A stretch of DNA of 64,000 nt from Viola odorata. Its lineage: Eukaryota; Streptophyta; Magnoliopsida; Malpighiales; Violaceae. The notes under the pieces were generated by a model. It searched no databases. It saw nothing but the letters and a program-made list of their open reading frames with translations, and had not been told where the DNA came from. The DNA is taken from contig OY829542.1 in the NCBI GenBank assembly GCA_963691705.1, forward strand, positions 20,632,579 through 20,696,578, read 5' to 3'. Numbering within the stretch: the first letter of the stretch is position 1; each line of letters opens with the position of its first letter. Position numbers and translations under genes: made by a program. Below, piece after piece: positions 1 to 10,498 of this stretch.

Positions 1-894
1 CCTGCCACTGAAATATCTCAGATCGTGGCACCTTGTCCTTTTGCTAAGTGGGGAATCGATATCTTAGGCCATTTTCCTAAGGCAAGGTCCCAACTGAAAT
101 TTGTAATTGTGGCAGTGGACTACTTCACTAAATGAGCAGAGGCGGAAGCGGTAGCCACTATTACGATGGAGAAGGTGTGGCACTTCTTTAAGCACCAAGT
201 GATCATGCGCTTCGGGGTGCCTCATGTACTAGTTAGCGACAACGGGGCACAATTCACCAGCCGCTTCTTCAAGGAGCAATGCGAAGAATTTCAGATCGAA
301 CAGAGGTTCTCCTCTATGGCACATCCTCAGACTAATGGTCAGGCGGAGGTGACCAACCGAAGCATACTGAGCGGTATTAAGAAAAATCTGAAGGGGTCGA
401 AAAAGAAGTGGCCAGATGAGTTACCCTATGTAATGTGGGCTTACCGCATGACCGTCAAAACAAGTACGGGTGAGACGCCTTTTGCGATGGCTTTTGGTAC
501 CGAAGCGGTAATGCCTGTCGAAATTGGCACCCTAAGCTTGAGGGTGGAATATTTCAAGGAGGAAGTAAATGAGGAGAGGTTACGAGCTAACCTTGACATG
601 CTCCCTGAGGAGCGCGAGGAAGCTCTCTTGAAAACAATGTACTATAAAAGAAGAATGGCGCGGTATCACAACAGACATGTTAAGGAGCAGCTGCTCAAGG
701 CGGGAGACCTCGTGCTCAGGGATAAACGAGCAGCGGGCCAACGAATGTGGAAACTTAGCTCAAGCTGGGAAGGCCTATACCGCGTCACTCGTGTTATCGG
801 GAAGGAGGCGTATCACCTCGAAATGGTTGACGGTACTCCCTTACCTAACTCTTGGAATATTGCTAGATTAAAATTGTACCATGCTAGAATCTGA
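1..894 (+). pseudogene. Ty3/gypsy (Tat-like) integrase, 3' part of pol (element E1)
   Basis: The open frame from base 1 gives the catalytic core and C-terminal domain of a gypsy integrase. The first Asp lies in GIDILG (about 55-72), the second in VSDNGAQF (about 232-255) and the Glu in QTNGQAEVTNR (about 328-360). The chromodomain-like tail around WNIARLKLYH ends at the TGA at 892-894. In-frame TGA at 133-135 replaces the TGG (Trp) found in the equivalent reading of element E4 (40559-45256), so the copy is broken by one nonsense mutation. The 5' part of pol lies outside the window. Family known: RNase H and integrase of the Tat/Ogre branch. Being 5' truncated by the window edge is not evidence of a truncated element. 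Confidence 0.93.
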
Positions 895-1305
895 CATGTC
901 GTTGGGCATGGTTTTGAAATTATGAAATGTAAATAGACATGCCGTTGGGCATGGTTTTGAAATTATGAAATTTAAATAGACATGTCGTTGGGTATGGTTT
1001 TGAAATTATGAAATTTAAAAAGACATGCCGTTGGGCATGGTTTTGAAATTACGAAATTTAAGTAGACATGCCGTTGGGCATGGTTTTGAAATTATGAAAT
1101 GCCATTGGGCATGATTGGGAAATTATGAAATTTAAATCGTCATGCCGCTGGGCATGGTCTTTTGAAATTGAAATTTTGACATGCCGTGGGCATGGTCTTT
1201 TGAAATTGAAATTTTGACATGCCGTGGGCATGGTCTTTGAAATATCGACATGCCGTGGACATGGTCTTTTGAAATTGAAATTTTGACATGCCGTGGGCAT
1301 GGTCT
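893..1305 (+). repeat. Minisatellite of palindromic units just after E1 pol
   Basis: About ten head-to-tail units start within the pol stop codon. The first five or so are about 43 bp and the last four are about 38 bp. Each unit opens with GACATGCC, a 2-4 base gap and GGCATGG, so it contains a small inverted repeat, followed by an AT-rich TTTTGAAATTATGAAAT spacer. Minisatellites between pol and the 3' LTR are known in Tat-lineage elements such as Retand. The reading frames across it on the minus strand are only translations of the repeat. Confidence 0.9.
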
Positions 1306-1379
1306 AACAATTGTTGTGGAAATATTTTTTGTTCCTTGTTGGTTGTCTGTGTAATGTGCAGATAACAAGGAAAGGAGGA

Positions 1380-1870
1380 TGTCGGGGGTGAAAAGTCCTA
1401 GCCTTGGGAGCGGAATGGCCTAATGCAGACGGATCGTCAAAATGAGGCACACCCCGGCGATCCTAATATATGGTGCTGGAAGTGCAAAATTTCTGGCCTT
1501 GCGAGGCCGGCCTTGATCAGGCGGCTCGCTAAGACTAGACACTTTCCAGCACTGTCGGGAGTGAAAAATCCTATCCTGGGGAAACCCAGAAAGGGTACGC
1601 CCCGACTCCCCTGGGGGTGTAAAGTCCTATCCTAGTGACAGCCCGCGCTCATATAGGCGGATGATAATTAAGTGAGGCATGACCCCAGGGAAGATAAAAA
1701 CTCCACCTCGCAAGTGAAAATCCTATCCTTACGATGGTTGCGCTAACATAGGCACCTCGTTAAGCGAGGGCACGTTAAGAGGTGTGAGGGCAACGCTGAG
1801 GAAGTGAAAAGTCCTGTCCTCGTGATGGCTGGCCCTGATCAGGCGGCGCACTGAGTGAGGGCACTTCCCG
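1380..1870 (+). repeat. Degenerate repeats with GTGAAAAGTCCTATCCT core (3' non-coding region of E1)
   Basis: At least five diverged units carry a GTGAAAAGTCCTATCCT-like core followed by GTGATGG, CTGATCAGGCGG and AGTGAGGGCAC. The same words occur on the opposite strand at about 39900-40200 in element E4, at the same place relative to pol. This marks the block as a conserved feature of the family's 3' non-coding region, not a local accident. No protein is supported here. Confidence 0.75.
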
Positions 1871-1975
1871 GCCGATTGAAGAAATATTAAAGGTCACCGT
1901 ACCACAGCTAGTAGCCGGAAGGGACAAACCCGGTGAAGTTTGGTTGGAGGAGTACGGGACACGAGCGACATCGGG

Positions 1976-2196
1976 GGAGATCGCGCGGCAATGCCCCAAG
2001 GTAATTAAGATTTTTTGATAATATGTCGCTACTAACAAAGTGATAAGTGAAAAGGTGCAGAAAAATTCGGCACAAGCGACATCTTTGGGGGATCGTGCTA
2101 AGTGAGAAAGGAGATCGCGCGGCAATGCCCCAAGGTAATTAAGATTTTTTGATGATATGTCGCTACTAACAAAGTAATAAGTGAAAATGTGCAGAA
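1976..2196 (+). repeat. Direct duplication of about 87 bp (two copies)
   Basis: Copies at about 1976-2062 and 2110-2196 share GGAGATCGCGCGGCAATG and the following AT-rich stretch, with few differences. They lie between the degenerate repeats and the 3' end of the antisense gene C1. Confidence 0.85.
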
Positions 2197-3473
2197 AATT
2201 GAGCAAACTGTTTATACACGAAGAGGTGCTTGCTTAAACAAAAGGCCCTAAAAAACACAAAAAGGGGCAAAGAAGTCGGAGCATCCGATGGACAAAAGAG
2301 AAATGACATTCACGGCCCGGGCGTGCTGCTGTTCCCCTCGTCAGGCCGTGGCCTTTTCGCCTGGCGGTAGCCCTCTTCCGTGAGAAACCTGGACTTTTGC
2401 TTGAAGAGGCGGATGATGGCGTCAGCGTCGAAGAATTGGTGGCCGTGATGCTCAATGAAGCAATCGGCCATGAGACCTGCCGCTTGTTCCGAAAACCATT
2501 TGCACCTGTCCGCCGTTTCCTCCTTAAGCGTGGCATTCTTGCTCTGCTCCGCTTGAAGGGCGGCATCCTCAGCAGCCCGGAGTCCTTTGGCCTCTTCCAA
2601 CTCTTTCCTCACAACTCCCAAACTATTTTCTACACATTGTCGCTCCTCAACACTCTTCCGCAGCTCCTCTTGAGCTTCATGAAGCTCCCTTTGGTACTTG
2701 CTGATTTCTTCCGAGAGCTGGTGGTTAGTGTTGCACCATTCCTGGAAGGAGGATTGGAGAGAGCTCATTCGTCTCATCATATTTGTAGACCAGTAATGGA
2801 AACCTTGAAAGCTAAAGAACAGATGAGTCCTTATCTGCTGCAACTGTTCACCCTCGGCAACGGAGAGGAAGCCTTGCTCTTCCTCCTCAACTGACAACAG
2901 ATGTCCTACTAGTAAGGCGGATGTTGCTAGATAGTTGTCCCCTCCTAACGCTGGGAACCCACGCTGGCGAATGTTGCTCAAATCAACTTGATGGGTGACG
3001 GCTCCGCTGGAGAGTATAGTGCTTAACTCAGCCACCATGCGCGGGGTTTCTATTGGGGGAAGAAAGGGAAAGATTGTCTGAGCCGCAGTGGGAACGAAGA
3101 AGAGATCCGAAGGAGACGGAGGGGAACGATTGGACGACCCAACGTCAATATTGAAGCCGCTAGCTGGTAAGTTTGGGAAGTGCTCCTCTTCAAGAACCTC
3201 CAGAAAGTCCAAGGGATTGCTTGGAGGAGGAGATGAGGCGCCAAGAGAGGAATGAAGCGGCGTAGAGGTAGCCCCGCTCCCTGCCGGGCCAGAACCTTGG
3301 TCGCCTGTCAAGGGACCGGTATTGGCAATATCGTCCTGCCTATCTGGACCAGCGACAGTGGTGTCCACTGAAGGGACGCCTTCATTAAGACGCGGTCGCT
3401 TGGGACCAAGAATACCCGTCAGATCCATGCTGTCGTGCGCGGGGGTAGAAGAAGAGGCAACAGCAGCGGTATC

Positions 3474-3545
3474 CTACGCGCAAAAGACAAAGGGGAATTA
3501 AGAAACAAATAAAATACATGGATGAAGAAAGTCCATAAAAACCAC
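3474..3545 (-). other. Candidate intron 2 of C1 (72 bp, phase 0)
   Basis: The donor is CAG|GTGGTTTTTATGG and the acceptor is TTTGCGCGTAG|GATACC. Removing it joins two open frames without a shift. No counterpart is clear in C2 or C3. Confidence 0.6.
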
Positions 3546-3850
3546 CTGAGCAAGAGGACGTGTAGGAGCGATAACATGAAGGCGGAGGGTCCTTTTCTTC
3601 TTCTTGAGAGGAGGACGAGAGGGTGACGCTTGTGTAGGAGCAATGCCGGGGGGAGAAATTAGAACAGTGGTCGACGTGGCAGTATCCTCCGCTTGGGGAA
3701 GAGAGGAAGACTCAGGCGTAGAAGCGGACACGCGCGTGGTATCAGTAGCGGCGCCGGCTGAGGTGGCGGGAAGAGACCTTTGTTCTCTCTTCTGCTAAGC
3801 TCTCTTCTCTCTTTTCTTGATACAATCAGGCTTCCACCCGGCGGGAGGAT

Positions 3851-3920
3851 CTGTAGAAATAAGAAAAGAATGTTAGAGTTAGTATTGACATGGAACAATG
3901 ATCAGAGGTGTGAGGCTCAC
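3851..3920 (-). other. Candidate spliceosomal intron 1 of C1 (70 bp, phase 1)
   Basis: On the minus strand the donor is GTGAGCCTC, followed by an ACTAAC-like branch site, a pyrimidine tract and the acceptor TTTCTACAG. The position and phase match introns in C2 (6681-6740) and C3 (12382-12446). Confidence 0.8.
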
Positions 3921-4802
3921 TTTGAATGCAATCCTGAATGTTGCCTCCGCACGCGAGTTCGCGAGTGCGAACACCAGGGATCTCAGGCAGATTGAGTAAT
4001 TTGTTCAGCCAGTCTTGGTCAGCTGATCCTAACTCCGGCCTGCCGCCCCAGGCAGCATCTCTAATGGTTAGATTAAACTCGGTCCGCCACAAAGGTTGGG
4101 GCAGATTGATGATGAAGAACCCCTTTTTCCAAGCATCAATAGAAGATTCAAGGAATAACAGTTTTCAGGTAAAGGGATTCAAAGCCTCAACATCATAGCG
4201 AGGCGATATCGCTACGATGCCGTTATTGTGATGGTATAATTGAAAGAGGGAGCGGAGCAACAACAAGGATGGAGATTCATTCCCTATATGTCTACAGAGG
4301 GCTATAAAGGCATAAATACCACAGTAGGCATTTGGACTCAGTTGGGCAGCATTTAAATCAAACTCAGAAAGTAATTCAGCAATCAAAGGATCTAGAGGCA
4401 ACCGAAAGCCATAATGGAATTTTTTGGCATAAAGAACCCTACGATTGTCGGGTAATTCGCTGTTGAGGTGAAGGGATTTTGGGGCGACTTCGGTGGAGTA
4501 CCCCTCCAACTGGTCGATGGTGGCATTATAGCTCCGTAGGCGCCGTCGAAGGACGGCGGTGGAAGTAATGGTGGAAACGGTGGTATTAACATCCCCCTCC
4601 CCAGCAGGGCGGGGATAACGGCGATTAGGAGCCATGAGCAAGGTAAAAGAGGAATAGAAAGGAAGGTACCTGTGATGAGAAGAAAAATGAAGCACCCAGG
4701 CGGCTGCAGATCGTAGGAGGAAGAAGAGGAATTGTTTTTCCTTCTTTTTCGTTTCTTTAAAAGAGAAAGGTAATAATAGATAGGAAGAAAGCACGTGGGG
4801 TT

Positions 4803-4812
4803 TTTATATATA
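4803..4812 (-). promoter_or_regulatory. TATA-like box of C1
   Basis: TATATATAAA on the minus strand, about 170 bp upstream of the C1 start codon. Confidence 0.4.
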
Positions 4813-5308
4813 AACCCTAGGACCTAAAGGGGACGACGGGTCAAGTGATTTCGGTGTGTGACGTGTCAAGGGCAGTGAAGCGCGGGAAGCGGGAACAACT
4901 CTTGAGGAGCGAAAAGACGTGTTCAGTCCGCCAGTCCCATTAGCGCTCCCCATTGATGACACGTGGGCTCGGAGCATCATGACTGTCTTTCTCCGTATCA
5001 AACAAAGAAAGTCAGAGCATTAAATGCTCTGAAAAGGGCGCAGTCAAACCCAGTGGAAAGGAGCGACAAGCCATAATGGTGCGGCATGCAAAAGGCGCGA
5101 GAAAAAGTAGTGAAGCGACATATGATAAAGAGCGATATCGTCAAGAAACACACATTATTTGGTCAAGATTGAAAGGTGTGGCAATTATTACAAGCAAAGA
5201 GGCGACGACAAAGTCCAAATGAAAAAAAAATAATACAACAAGGGTATAAGTAGAGAAGCGATGCCCCCAACCAAGCGGCATCAAATAGGCCCCCCGGGCG
5301 TTGACTTG

Positions 5309-7458
5309 TCACTCCTCTTCGGAGGAAAGGAAACCCTCTTGGCTCTCATCAATCTCTTTCATCCTCGCGGAGGCGTACCTAGCGACCTCAGCAGGATCAG
5401 CGGCTCTACCCCGGTGCTGATCTGTCACCCCGGCGACAAAGGCCTGTTCAGTCTTCTTCTTCCACCATGCCACTTTCTTGAAAGCTTTCGACAGGTCGGC
5501 ATCGCGGGATGATACCTCCTCAAGAAGGAATGAGTTCTTTCTCTCAGCCACCAGCTCAGCCTCCAAAGCTTCGACCTGGGCTTTTCCTTTAGATCTTTCC
5601 CGAGTAAGGTCAGCACGGCACTCGCGCAGTTCGGCCTGAGCGTGTTTGTGGAGTCGCGACAGCTCCTCTACCTTTGCTAGCGCACCAGAGTTTTGAGATT
5701 GTGTACCGCGAGCCTTGATAAAGTAATGAAGTTGTCGAAAGGCAGTAAGGCAGCTGTTCATGACGCGCACGTACTGAACTTCAAAAGGAAGTTGCAGCAG
5801 TCTACTCTCCTCCTCGGAGGCGCGGAACATTTCACAAGCCAAGATAGCCGTGGGCTGATCTTGCGATAAGGGGTCTGATATGCCCAGGGCGCGGAACCCC
5901 TCAGTCCCAAACTTTGACAGATTTAGCCGATGAGAAGGGGCCCCTTGAGGCCCGTCGTGGGAAAGGTCATCAACAAAGGAAGGGGTGGAGATACCACCTG
6001 AGCCTCCAACATCTCGAATTGAAGTAATGAACAACGGACAAGGGGACTTGGGAGGAAAGTGAGAAGAACCAGGTCCACTGGGACAGAGGGAGGCACATCA
6101 GGAATGCAGCGGCCAATGGGTGAGTGTGGAGGAGTGGAGTCTGCAGCGGACGAAGGCATCGTCGCGGCAGTAGAGGTTTTATTGGGAGCGACCAATCCCA
6201 GAGGCGAGGAAGCGCCACCCAAAGAAGTCGCACTCTCTTTTGTCGCGCTAGGAGAAATGGTAGTCTCAGAAGCGACTGCATTGGCGGTATTGGCAGGGGG
6301 AGATTGAGTCGCCACCCTTGTCACCTGAGCTTCGCTTGCTTCCCTTAGCTTCTTCAGTTGAGCTGAGGAAGCCGGGCGGAGGCTCAACTCTGTGTCCATG
6401 TCCTCCATGTCCTCAACTCCGTAGGAGAAAATCTTTGTCTCGGTCACTGGCAAACCAGACCCAGACCTCTTCCTCCGACTGGGCAACCAGTTCTCTACGA
6501 AGCGGGAAGTACGGAGAAAGAAACCGCTTTCCCTTGAAAGAATTTCGTCTAAAGCTCTTTTCTTTATGGGCATACGGTGATCAGTGCGAACCCCAACGGA
6601 AGTAGAGGGAGCAGTCGTTGAAGGGGCGACAACCTTGTGAGGAGCGTCACCCTCAGAGAGCGGATGAGCGATAGTTTCCCCTGCGAAGAAGGTTAGTAAG
6701 CAAGGGGGAAGCAAGGCAGCGGCGAAGCTCAAAAGCTCACCTATGGTACACTCAGTTAAATGACTGTACAAGGTAAAGTTTCGGATCTGGAAAGAGGACT
6801 CCATCTCCAGTAAGGCGTTGGCCTGGTCCAACTCTTCCCGAGATAGAGGCGCTGGCTTCGCCCAATCAACCACCTCCAGGTTGAAATCAGGACGCCACAG
6901 GCAAGAGGGTAATTCGATGACAAAGAAGCCACTCTTCCAGTTGTCGACGCTCCCCACAAATCCTTGAAATTTCTGCCAAAAAGGCCTCACTAGAGCGTCA
7001 TCCCATCTGGGAATAATATTAATGAAGCCGTCGCGAAAAACCAGAGTCAAGAACTTGCGGAATAAAGTGACAGAGGGAGCAAGAATATCTTTTAATTCGC
7101 AGGCACGAAGGAAGGCGTAGATGCAGCTCCATGAGGGAGGGGTAATCTGCGCAGGGTTAAGCCCGTGCTCACGCAGCACACACTCTAGCGTGTCATGAAC
7201 GGGGAGGCGGAACCCGTATTGAAACATCTTAAAATAAAGAATCTTATGAATTTTCCAGAGCCGACTATGAAGCCTCATGGTGTCAGAAGGAATAGTGGGG
7301 CGATAGCCGTAGGGGAAGGTAATATTATTGCTTTCCAGTTCAAGACGTAACACAGTGGGGCAAGTAAAGATGCTAGGAGTATTTTCAAGCTCGGGATATC
7401 GAGAAATTGGCCTAGGGGTAGCTAAAAAACTAGATTGAGATCTCGTACGAGACATCAT
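5309..7458 (-). pseudogene. Antisense gene C2: PF04195-type domain plus coiled coil, one intron, one frameshift
   Basis: The best-preserved C copy. The first open frame (7458-5923, 511 codons) holds a PF04195-like domain near residues 65-190, with FQYGFRLPVHDTLECVLREH, ITPPSWSCIYAFLRACEL and PSVTLFRKFLTLVF. A basic region with RFVENWLPSRRKR and an acidic MEDMDTEL stretch follow. The second frame (to 5309) has a conserved GFRALG motif and then a long coiled coil (about 5670-5440). The frames join through a one-base shift near 6060-6090. C3 reads through the homologous stretch in one frame, so an indel is likelier than an intron. A 60-bp in-frame intron (6681-6740) is probable. It could be a captured host gene or an accessory retrotransposon protein. 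Its role is unknown. Confidence 0.75.
6681..6740 (-). other. Candidate spliceosomal intron of C2 (60 bp, phase 1)
   Basis: The donor is ATAG|GTGAGCTTTTGAGC. The branch-like CTTACTAAC and a pyrimidine tract precede the acceptor CTTCGCAG|GGGAAAC. The length is a multiple of three with no stop, so the frame also reads through. The site and phase are the same as in C1 and C3. Confidence 0.8.
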
Positions 7459-7974
7459 AGATAAAGCAGCAAAGGAAAATCAAAAGCAAGATTGAGCAGA
7501 ATACCTTGAGAGAGAGAAGGCCGAAATGGATAAGTGAATCGCTTGGATGCGAACGAGAGAATTTCCTCGGAGCGAGCGAAAAACGAAGAAAATTATGAAG
7601 TATAAAAAGGAGCAAAAAGGTACAAGGAAGAAACGCGTTTCCTTTTAAAAGAGACGGTGGAAGAGTCAGACAGAAGGGCAACCTATTATAGTAAGACACG
7701 TATGACGCAAGCGGGACACGTGGGGAGACCCTGATAGAGGCTTAAAGTCAAGTGCTCCCCTCGAATTTCGCAAAAGAAAGGTCCTCTAATTACAAGAAAC
7801 CCCAGGAAGGAATCCTATGAAGTGGTAATCGGCTAGTCCAGCGGCGATTAACCCATAAGAGAGACGATATGCTAAAAGCAAAGAAGAAAAAGGCAAGCGG
7901 CACTTCACTTCACAACATTTTTTATTTATTTATTAAAAAGAAAGCCAGCGGCATCTACAACAAGTGCGGCGTTG

Positions 7975-8463
7975 TCAATCTTCGTCCATCCAGTCAACCT
8001 CATAAACATAATCATAGTCCTCCGGAGGCGATGGCGACTCGTTGGTATAGAAAGGGAAGGGCTCGTCCATCCTGAAAGGCCTTTTGCCAAGTCTAGTCAC
8101 AGGACATGTCGAGGGAGCAGTGTCCTCCTTCGAAGCGTCATGGGAGCCTTCTCCTAGGGTCGGGGCGACCAGTTCCGGAGCGGCATCTGGCACAGAAATT
8201 TTATCCTTGGGAAAAGGACAAGGAGCGGACGGAGATGCTTCATCTTTTTGCTGCAGTGAGAGATAGTGAGGCTCAAAGTTGGCAAAGAAGGATTTGAAGG
8301 ATTGCTTCTTTATTTTCTTCGATCTCTTGCGACCCCGGCGCTTCACAGGACGTCTAGCAGGCCTCCAAGGAGGCATTGGCGGAGGATTGTCAGAATCAGG
8401 AGAAGTCGGAGGGGTCGGAGGAGAGTCGCAAGCAGCAGTGTACAAAAAGCAGGAGTCAGCCAT
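7975..8463 (-). CDS. Antisense gene B1: proline-rich, basic then acidic protein (162 aa)
   Basis: Intact 162-codon ORF opposite to pol. The N-terminus is MADS with a SPPTPPTSPDSDNPPPMPPW proline-rich stretch. Then come a strongly basic cluster RRGRKRSKKIKK that looks like a nuclear localisation signal, a KSFFANF motif, a variable middle, and an acidic end YDYVYEVDWMDED. Homologues are B3 (13671-14096) and B4 (38203-38661), which share the first about 40 residues, the basic cluster and the acidic tail with aromatic residues. A TATATAAA box at 8529-8536 lies about 66 bp upstream. No known domain is recognised. Conservation of the two ends and not the middle suggests a selected adaptor-like protein, possibly nuclear. 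Confidence 0.72.
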   Translation of the reverse strand: MADSCFLYTAACDSPPTPPTSPDSDNPPPMPPWRPARRPVKRRGRKRSKKIKKQSFKSFFANFEPHYLSLQQKDEASPSAPCPFPKDKISVPDAAPELVAPTLGEGSHDASKEDTAPSTCPVTRLGKRPFRMDEPFPFYTNESPSPPEDYDYVYEVDWMDED

Positions 8464-8528
8464 GGAAATATCAGTAACAATAAGAAGAAAGGAGAAAAAA
8501 GATGAACAGAAAAGGAAGGGAAGAACCC

Positions 8529-8536
8529 TTTATATA
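8529..8536 (-). promoter_or_regulatory. TATA box of B1
   Basis: TATATAAA on the minus strand, about 66 bp upstream of the B1 ATG. Confidence 0.5.
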
Positions 8537-9013
8537 GCCGAGGGGAGGAAGCGTGCCTGCCTCTCTGCGTATTATCGAGGACATTTAATGCTATCAGAGG
8601 TAGCGTCTGTTGGGAGGAAAGATCTGACTCCGCAACTGTTAAAAATCTGCACCAACCAGGAGGCGCCGAAATCGTTGCCCAATCCGTTAACACGGAAAAG
8701 ACGGCGCAAAAATATATTCTGAATGGATGTGGCTTGAAAGAGTCATCATTATGAGCCAGATAGGCAAATAACGTGGTGAGATCCCAAGGGACATCAAGTT
8801 CGAAATTAATGAGAACTGAAGTTGCTTTTCAAGAGGAGCGGCATAAGAAAGAAGAAAACATCAACGGTGCGGCAAGCGAATAAGGGAAAGCATATTCATT
8901 TATTTAAAAGGGCTTAACAGCCCAAGAGTACAAAAAGGCCTGATGGCCCAGAGTTACAAAAGATGGCCCCAGAGGACCACAGAGAGACGCGCCAAAAGGA
9001 CCCCTATCGCTGG

Positions 9014-9400
9014 TCAGGCGTTTGACCCAGCGTCATCATCGTCCCATTCCAGGAAAGGAATTTCCCTAAGGGCGTCCTCCAGGGCCGTAAGTTCAGAAGA
9101 GTAGGTCCTCATGCTCTTCAGGCAGCATCCCAGCAAGTCCTTCCTATGCTGCAGTGTTGTCATCAGTAGCTGAATCTGAGAAACAGCCACCGACAGCTTC
9201 ACCGCTTTCTCCACGGGACTGAAGTCCTCCATGGTAACGGCAGCCTGCCTAGCTTGCAGGGGAGTCAGCATCCCTTGAAGCTCCAGTATGTCCTCCGAGG
9301 TCTTCACGCTCAGCGACCCCAAGAAATCGGTGTCTGCCTGAGTCATGTTCCTCAGGGCATGGGTTTTGGAGAGTAGGAAGTTTTTGGTGACTTCGTCCAT
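9014..9400 (-). CDS. Antisense gene A1: conserved small protein (128 aa)
   Basis: Intact ORF that starts MDEVTKNFLLSKTHALRNM and ends in an acidic tail (EWDDDDAGSNA). Four copies occur in the window (also 10499-10885, 14626-15022 and 37349-37726 on the plus strand). All start at the same Met, have nearly equal length, and share KTSEDILELQGM, a DFSP block and QHRKDLLGCCLKSMR. It is predicted to be mostly helical, with no transmembrane segment. The family is not recognised. In every element A is the antisense gene nearest the 3' LTR, and so the first read from that side. A CTATAAATAG box lies at 9481-9490. Preserved reading across diverged copies suggests purifying selection. Confidence 0.78.
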   Translation of the reverse strand: MDEVTKNFLLSKTHALRNMTQADTDFLGSLSVKTSEDILELQGMLTPLQARQAAVTMEDFSPVEKAVKLSVAVSQIQLLMTTLQHRKDLLGCCLKSMRTYSSELTALEDALREIPFLEWDDDDAGSNA

Positions 9401-9480
9401 GAAAAGAAGAGAGATGAGGAAATTCGAAGAGAGAGGTAAAAAAGCTGTGAGAATTATGAAGCAAGTGCAAAATGAAAGGC

Positions 9481-9490
9481 CTATTTATAG
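9481..9490 (-). promoter_or_regulatory. TATA box of A1
   Basis: CTATAAATAG on the minus strand, 81-90 bp upstream of the A1 start. CTATAAAT also precedes A2, A3 and A4 by about 50-65 bp. Confidence 0.6.
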
Positions 9491-9589
9491 ACTTCGGAAA
9501 AAGGCATTTCGAAAATATACCTTCATCGATCGTCGAGCCCACATTGGGGAAGAAACATCTGAAGGGACAGGACCGGAGATGCGGCAATA

Positions 9590-9629
9590 GCCCTTGGTAA
9601 ACACTCGGGCTAGTTTTCGTTTGGGCATA
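9590..9629 (+). promoter_or_regulatory. Conserved box abutting the 3' LTR of E1 (PPT position)
   Basis: CCTTGGTAAACACTCGGGCT and then a TTTGGGCATA-like end run into the LTR start TGATAAC. The same box precedes the LTRs at 11092 and 15860, and on the minus strand the one at 35841-36377. It sits where the polypurine tract should be, but its only purine run is GGG. Confidence 0.6.
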
Positions 9630-10161
9630 TGATAACTATTGATACCACTGAAGCGGCATCTCCACTACCCCGCCGGGTGACCCGGCCATCATACTGCACT
9701 TACTGTGGGAGACGAGGCCCTGTTCATGCCGCCCTTAGCCTGGCGACCGGCCCTGGGATGGACGACTTCAGCGGGGGGGCTCTCATGCGACATCCGCACG
9801 GCGGCATCCCATCCCAGGTCATCCGTGACGTCACTCCGCGTGACGTCACCTGTGTGACATCACTCGAGGCCACCCCAACGGCATATACCACACCAGCGAC
9901 ACCTCCCAGGGACTATCCCTACCCCTGTCGGTACACTCTTCTCTTTGCCTATAAATACCCTCACCTTTTCAGACAAGAGGGTAAGCCTAAGATAGCATAC
10001 TGAACCCCTGCTACTTTTACTACTCACACTGACTTTGGCATCGGAGTGTTTACGCCGGAGACCCCCTCCGGCGCATTGCAGGTGACGAAGGTCCCCCGCA
10101 CAGTGTTCTCGACCGCCCCAGATCAAGCCAATCCTGCTCTATACCCCTCAGACTCTTATCA
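9630..10161 (+). mobile_element. 3' LTR of Tat-like gypsy element E1
   Basis: 532 bp from TGATAACTATTG to ACTCTTATCA, with inverted tips TGATAA/TTATCA as in the proven E4 LTRs. Sense TATAAATA lies at 9950-9957. A GC-rich hairpin (8-bp stem CGCCGGAG/CTCCGGCG, 5-nt loop) lies at 10053-10073, followed by TGCAGGT. The five bases after the end (ACAAT) are the predicted TSD. The matching 5' LTR would lie upstream of the window. Confidence 0.85.
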
Positions 10162-10498
10162 ACAATCATGATTACAGAATCTGACGAGGCGCACACAACT
10201 ATTCGAGAACGACGCCAATCAAAAGGCACCAAAAAACTGCCCAGTTATGGGAGCGCGACATAAGAGAGGATCGAGTAAAACATTTATTGCCAAAACTCAA
10301 AGCACTAAAACACCTTATGGCAAGAAAAGACTCATTTTTGGTTGGGCTTGTAACAACCATACCTGACTATAACAGCAAACGGTAAGAGATCAAAGGTAGA
10401 AGACAGAGTAGCAGTTAAAGCAACATTTTATTTACGGCCTGAACAGCCTAAGAACCCAAAGCGTCTACACAGAAAGCAGTAAAACAAGAGAACAACAA

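Larger units (their letters stand above)
2310..4633 (-). pseudogene. Antisense gene C1: PF04195-type domain plus coiled coil, two introns, broken
   Basis: Runs opposite to pol. Exon 1 (4633 to 3921) starts at MAPNRRYPRP. It carries a domain resembling the 'putative gypsy type transposon' family (PF04195), around FHYGFRLPLDPLIAELL and NAYCGIYAF. Candidate introns are 3851-3920 (phase 1) and 3474-3545 (phase 0, GTGG...GTAG). The second joins the 77-residue frame ending at PLAQ to the long 3' exon in frame. The 3' exon (to 2310) is a low-complexity stretch followed by a heptad-like Glu/Lys coiled coil (about 2450-2800) and a basic tail. Defects are a TGA where C2 reads Trp-Gln (near 4163) and a TAG near 3795. 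A TATA-like box lies at 4803-4812. The function is unknown. The protein is a diverged paralogue of C2. Confidence 0.72.

Noticed and set aside
1058..1368. Minus-strand frames rich in PCPRHVKISISKDH-like repeats
   Set aside because: They are translations of the minisatellite and have no independent support.
2397..2894. Plus-strand frame of 165 codons
   Set aside because: It is the shadow of the coiled-coil exon of C1, whose splicing, motifs and homologues are on the other strand.
6035..6110. A second intron in C2 to explain the frame change near 6060
   Set aside because: C3 reads the same stretch in one frame and no good donor-acceptor pair keeps the conserved residues. A one-base indel is simpler.
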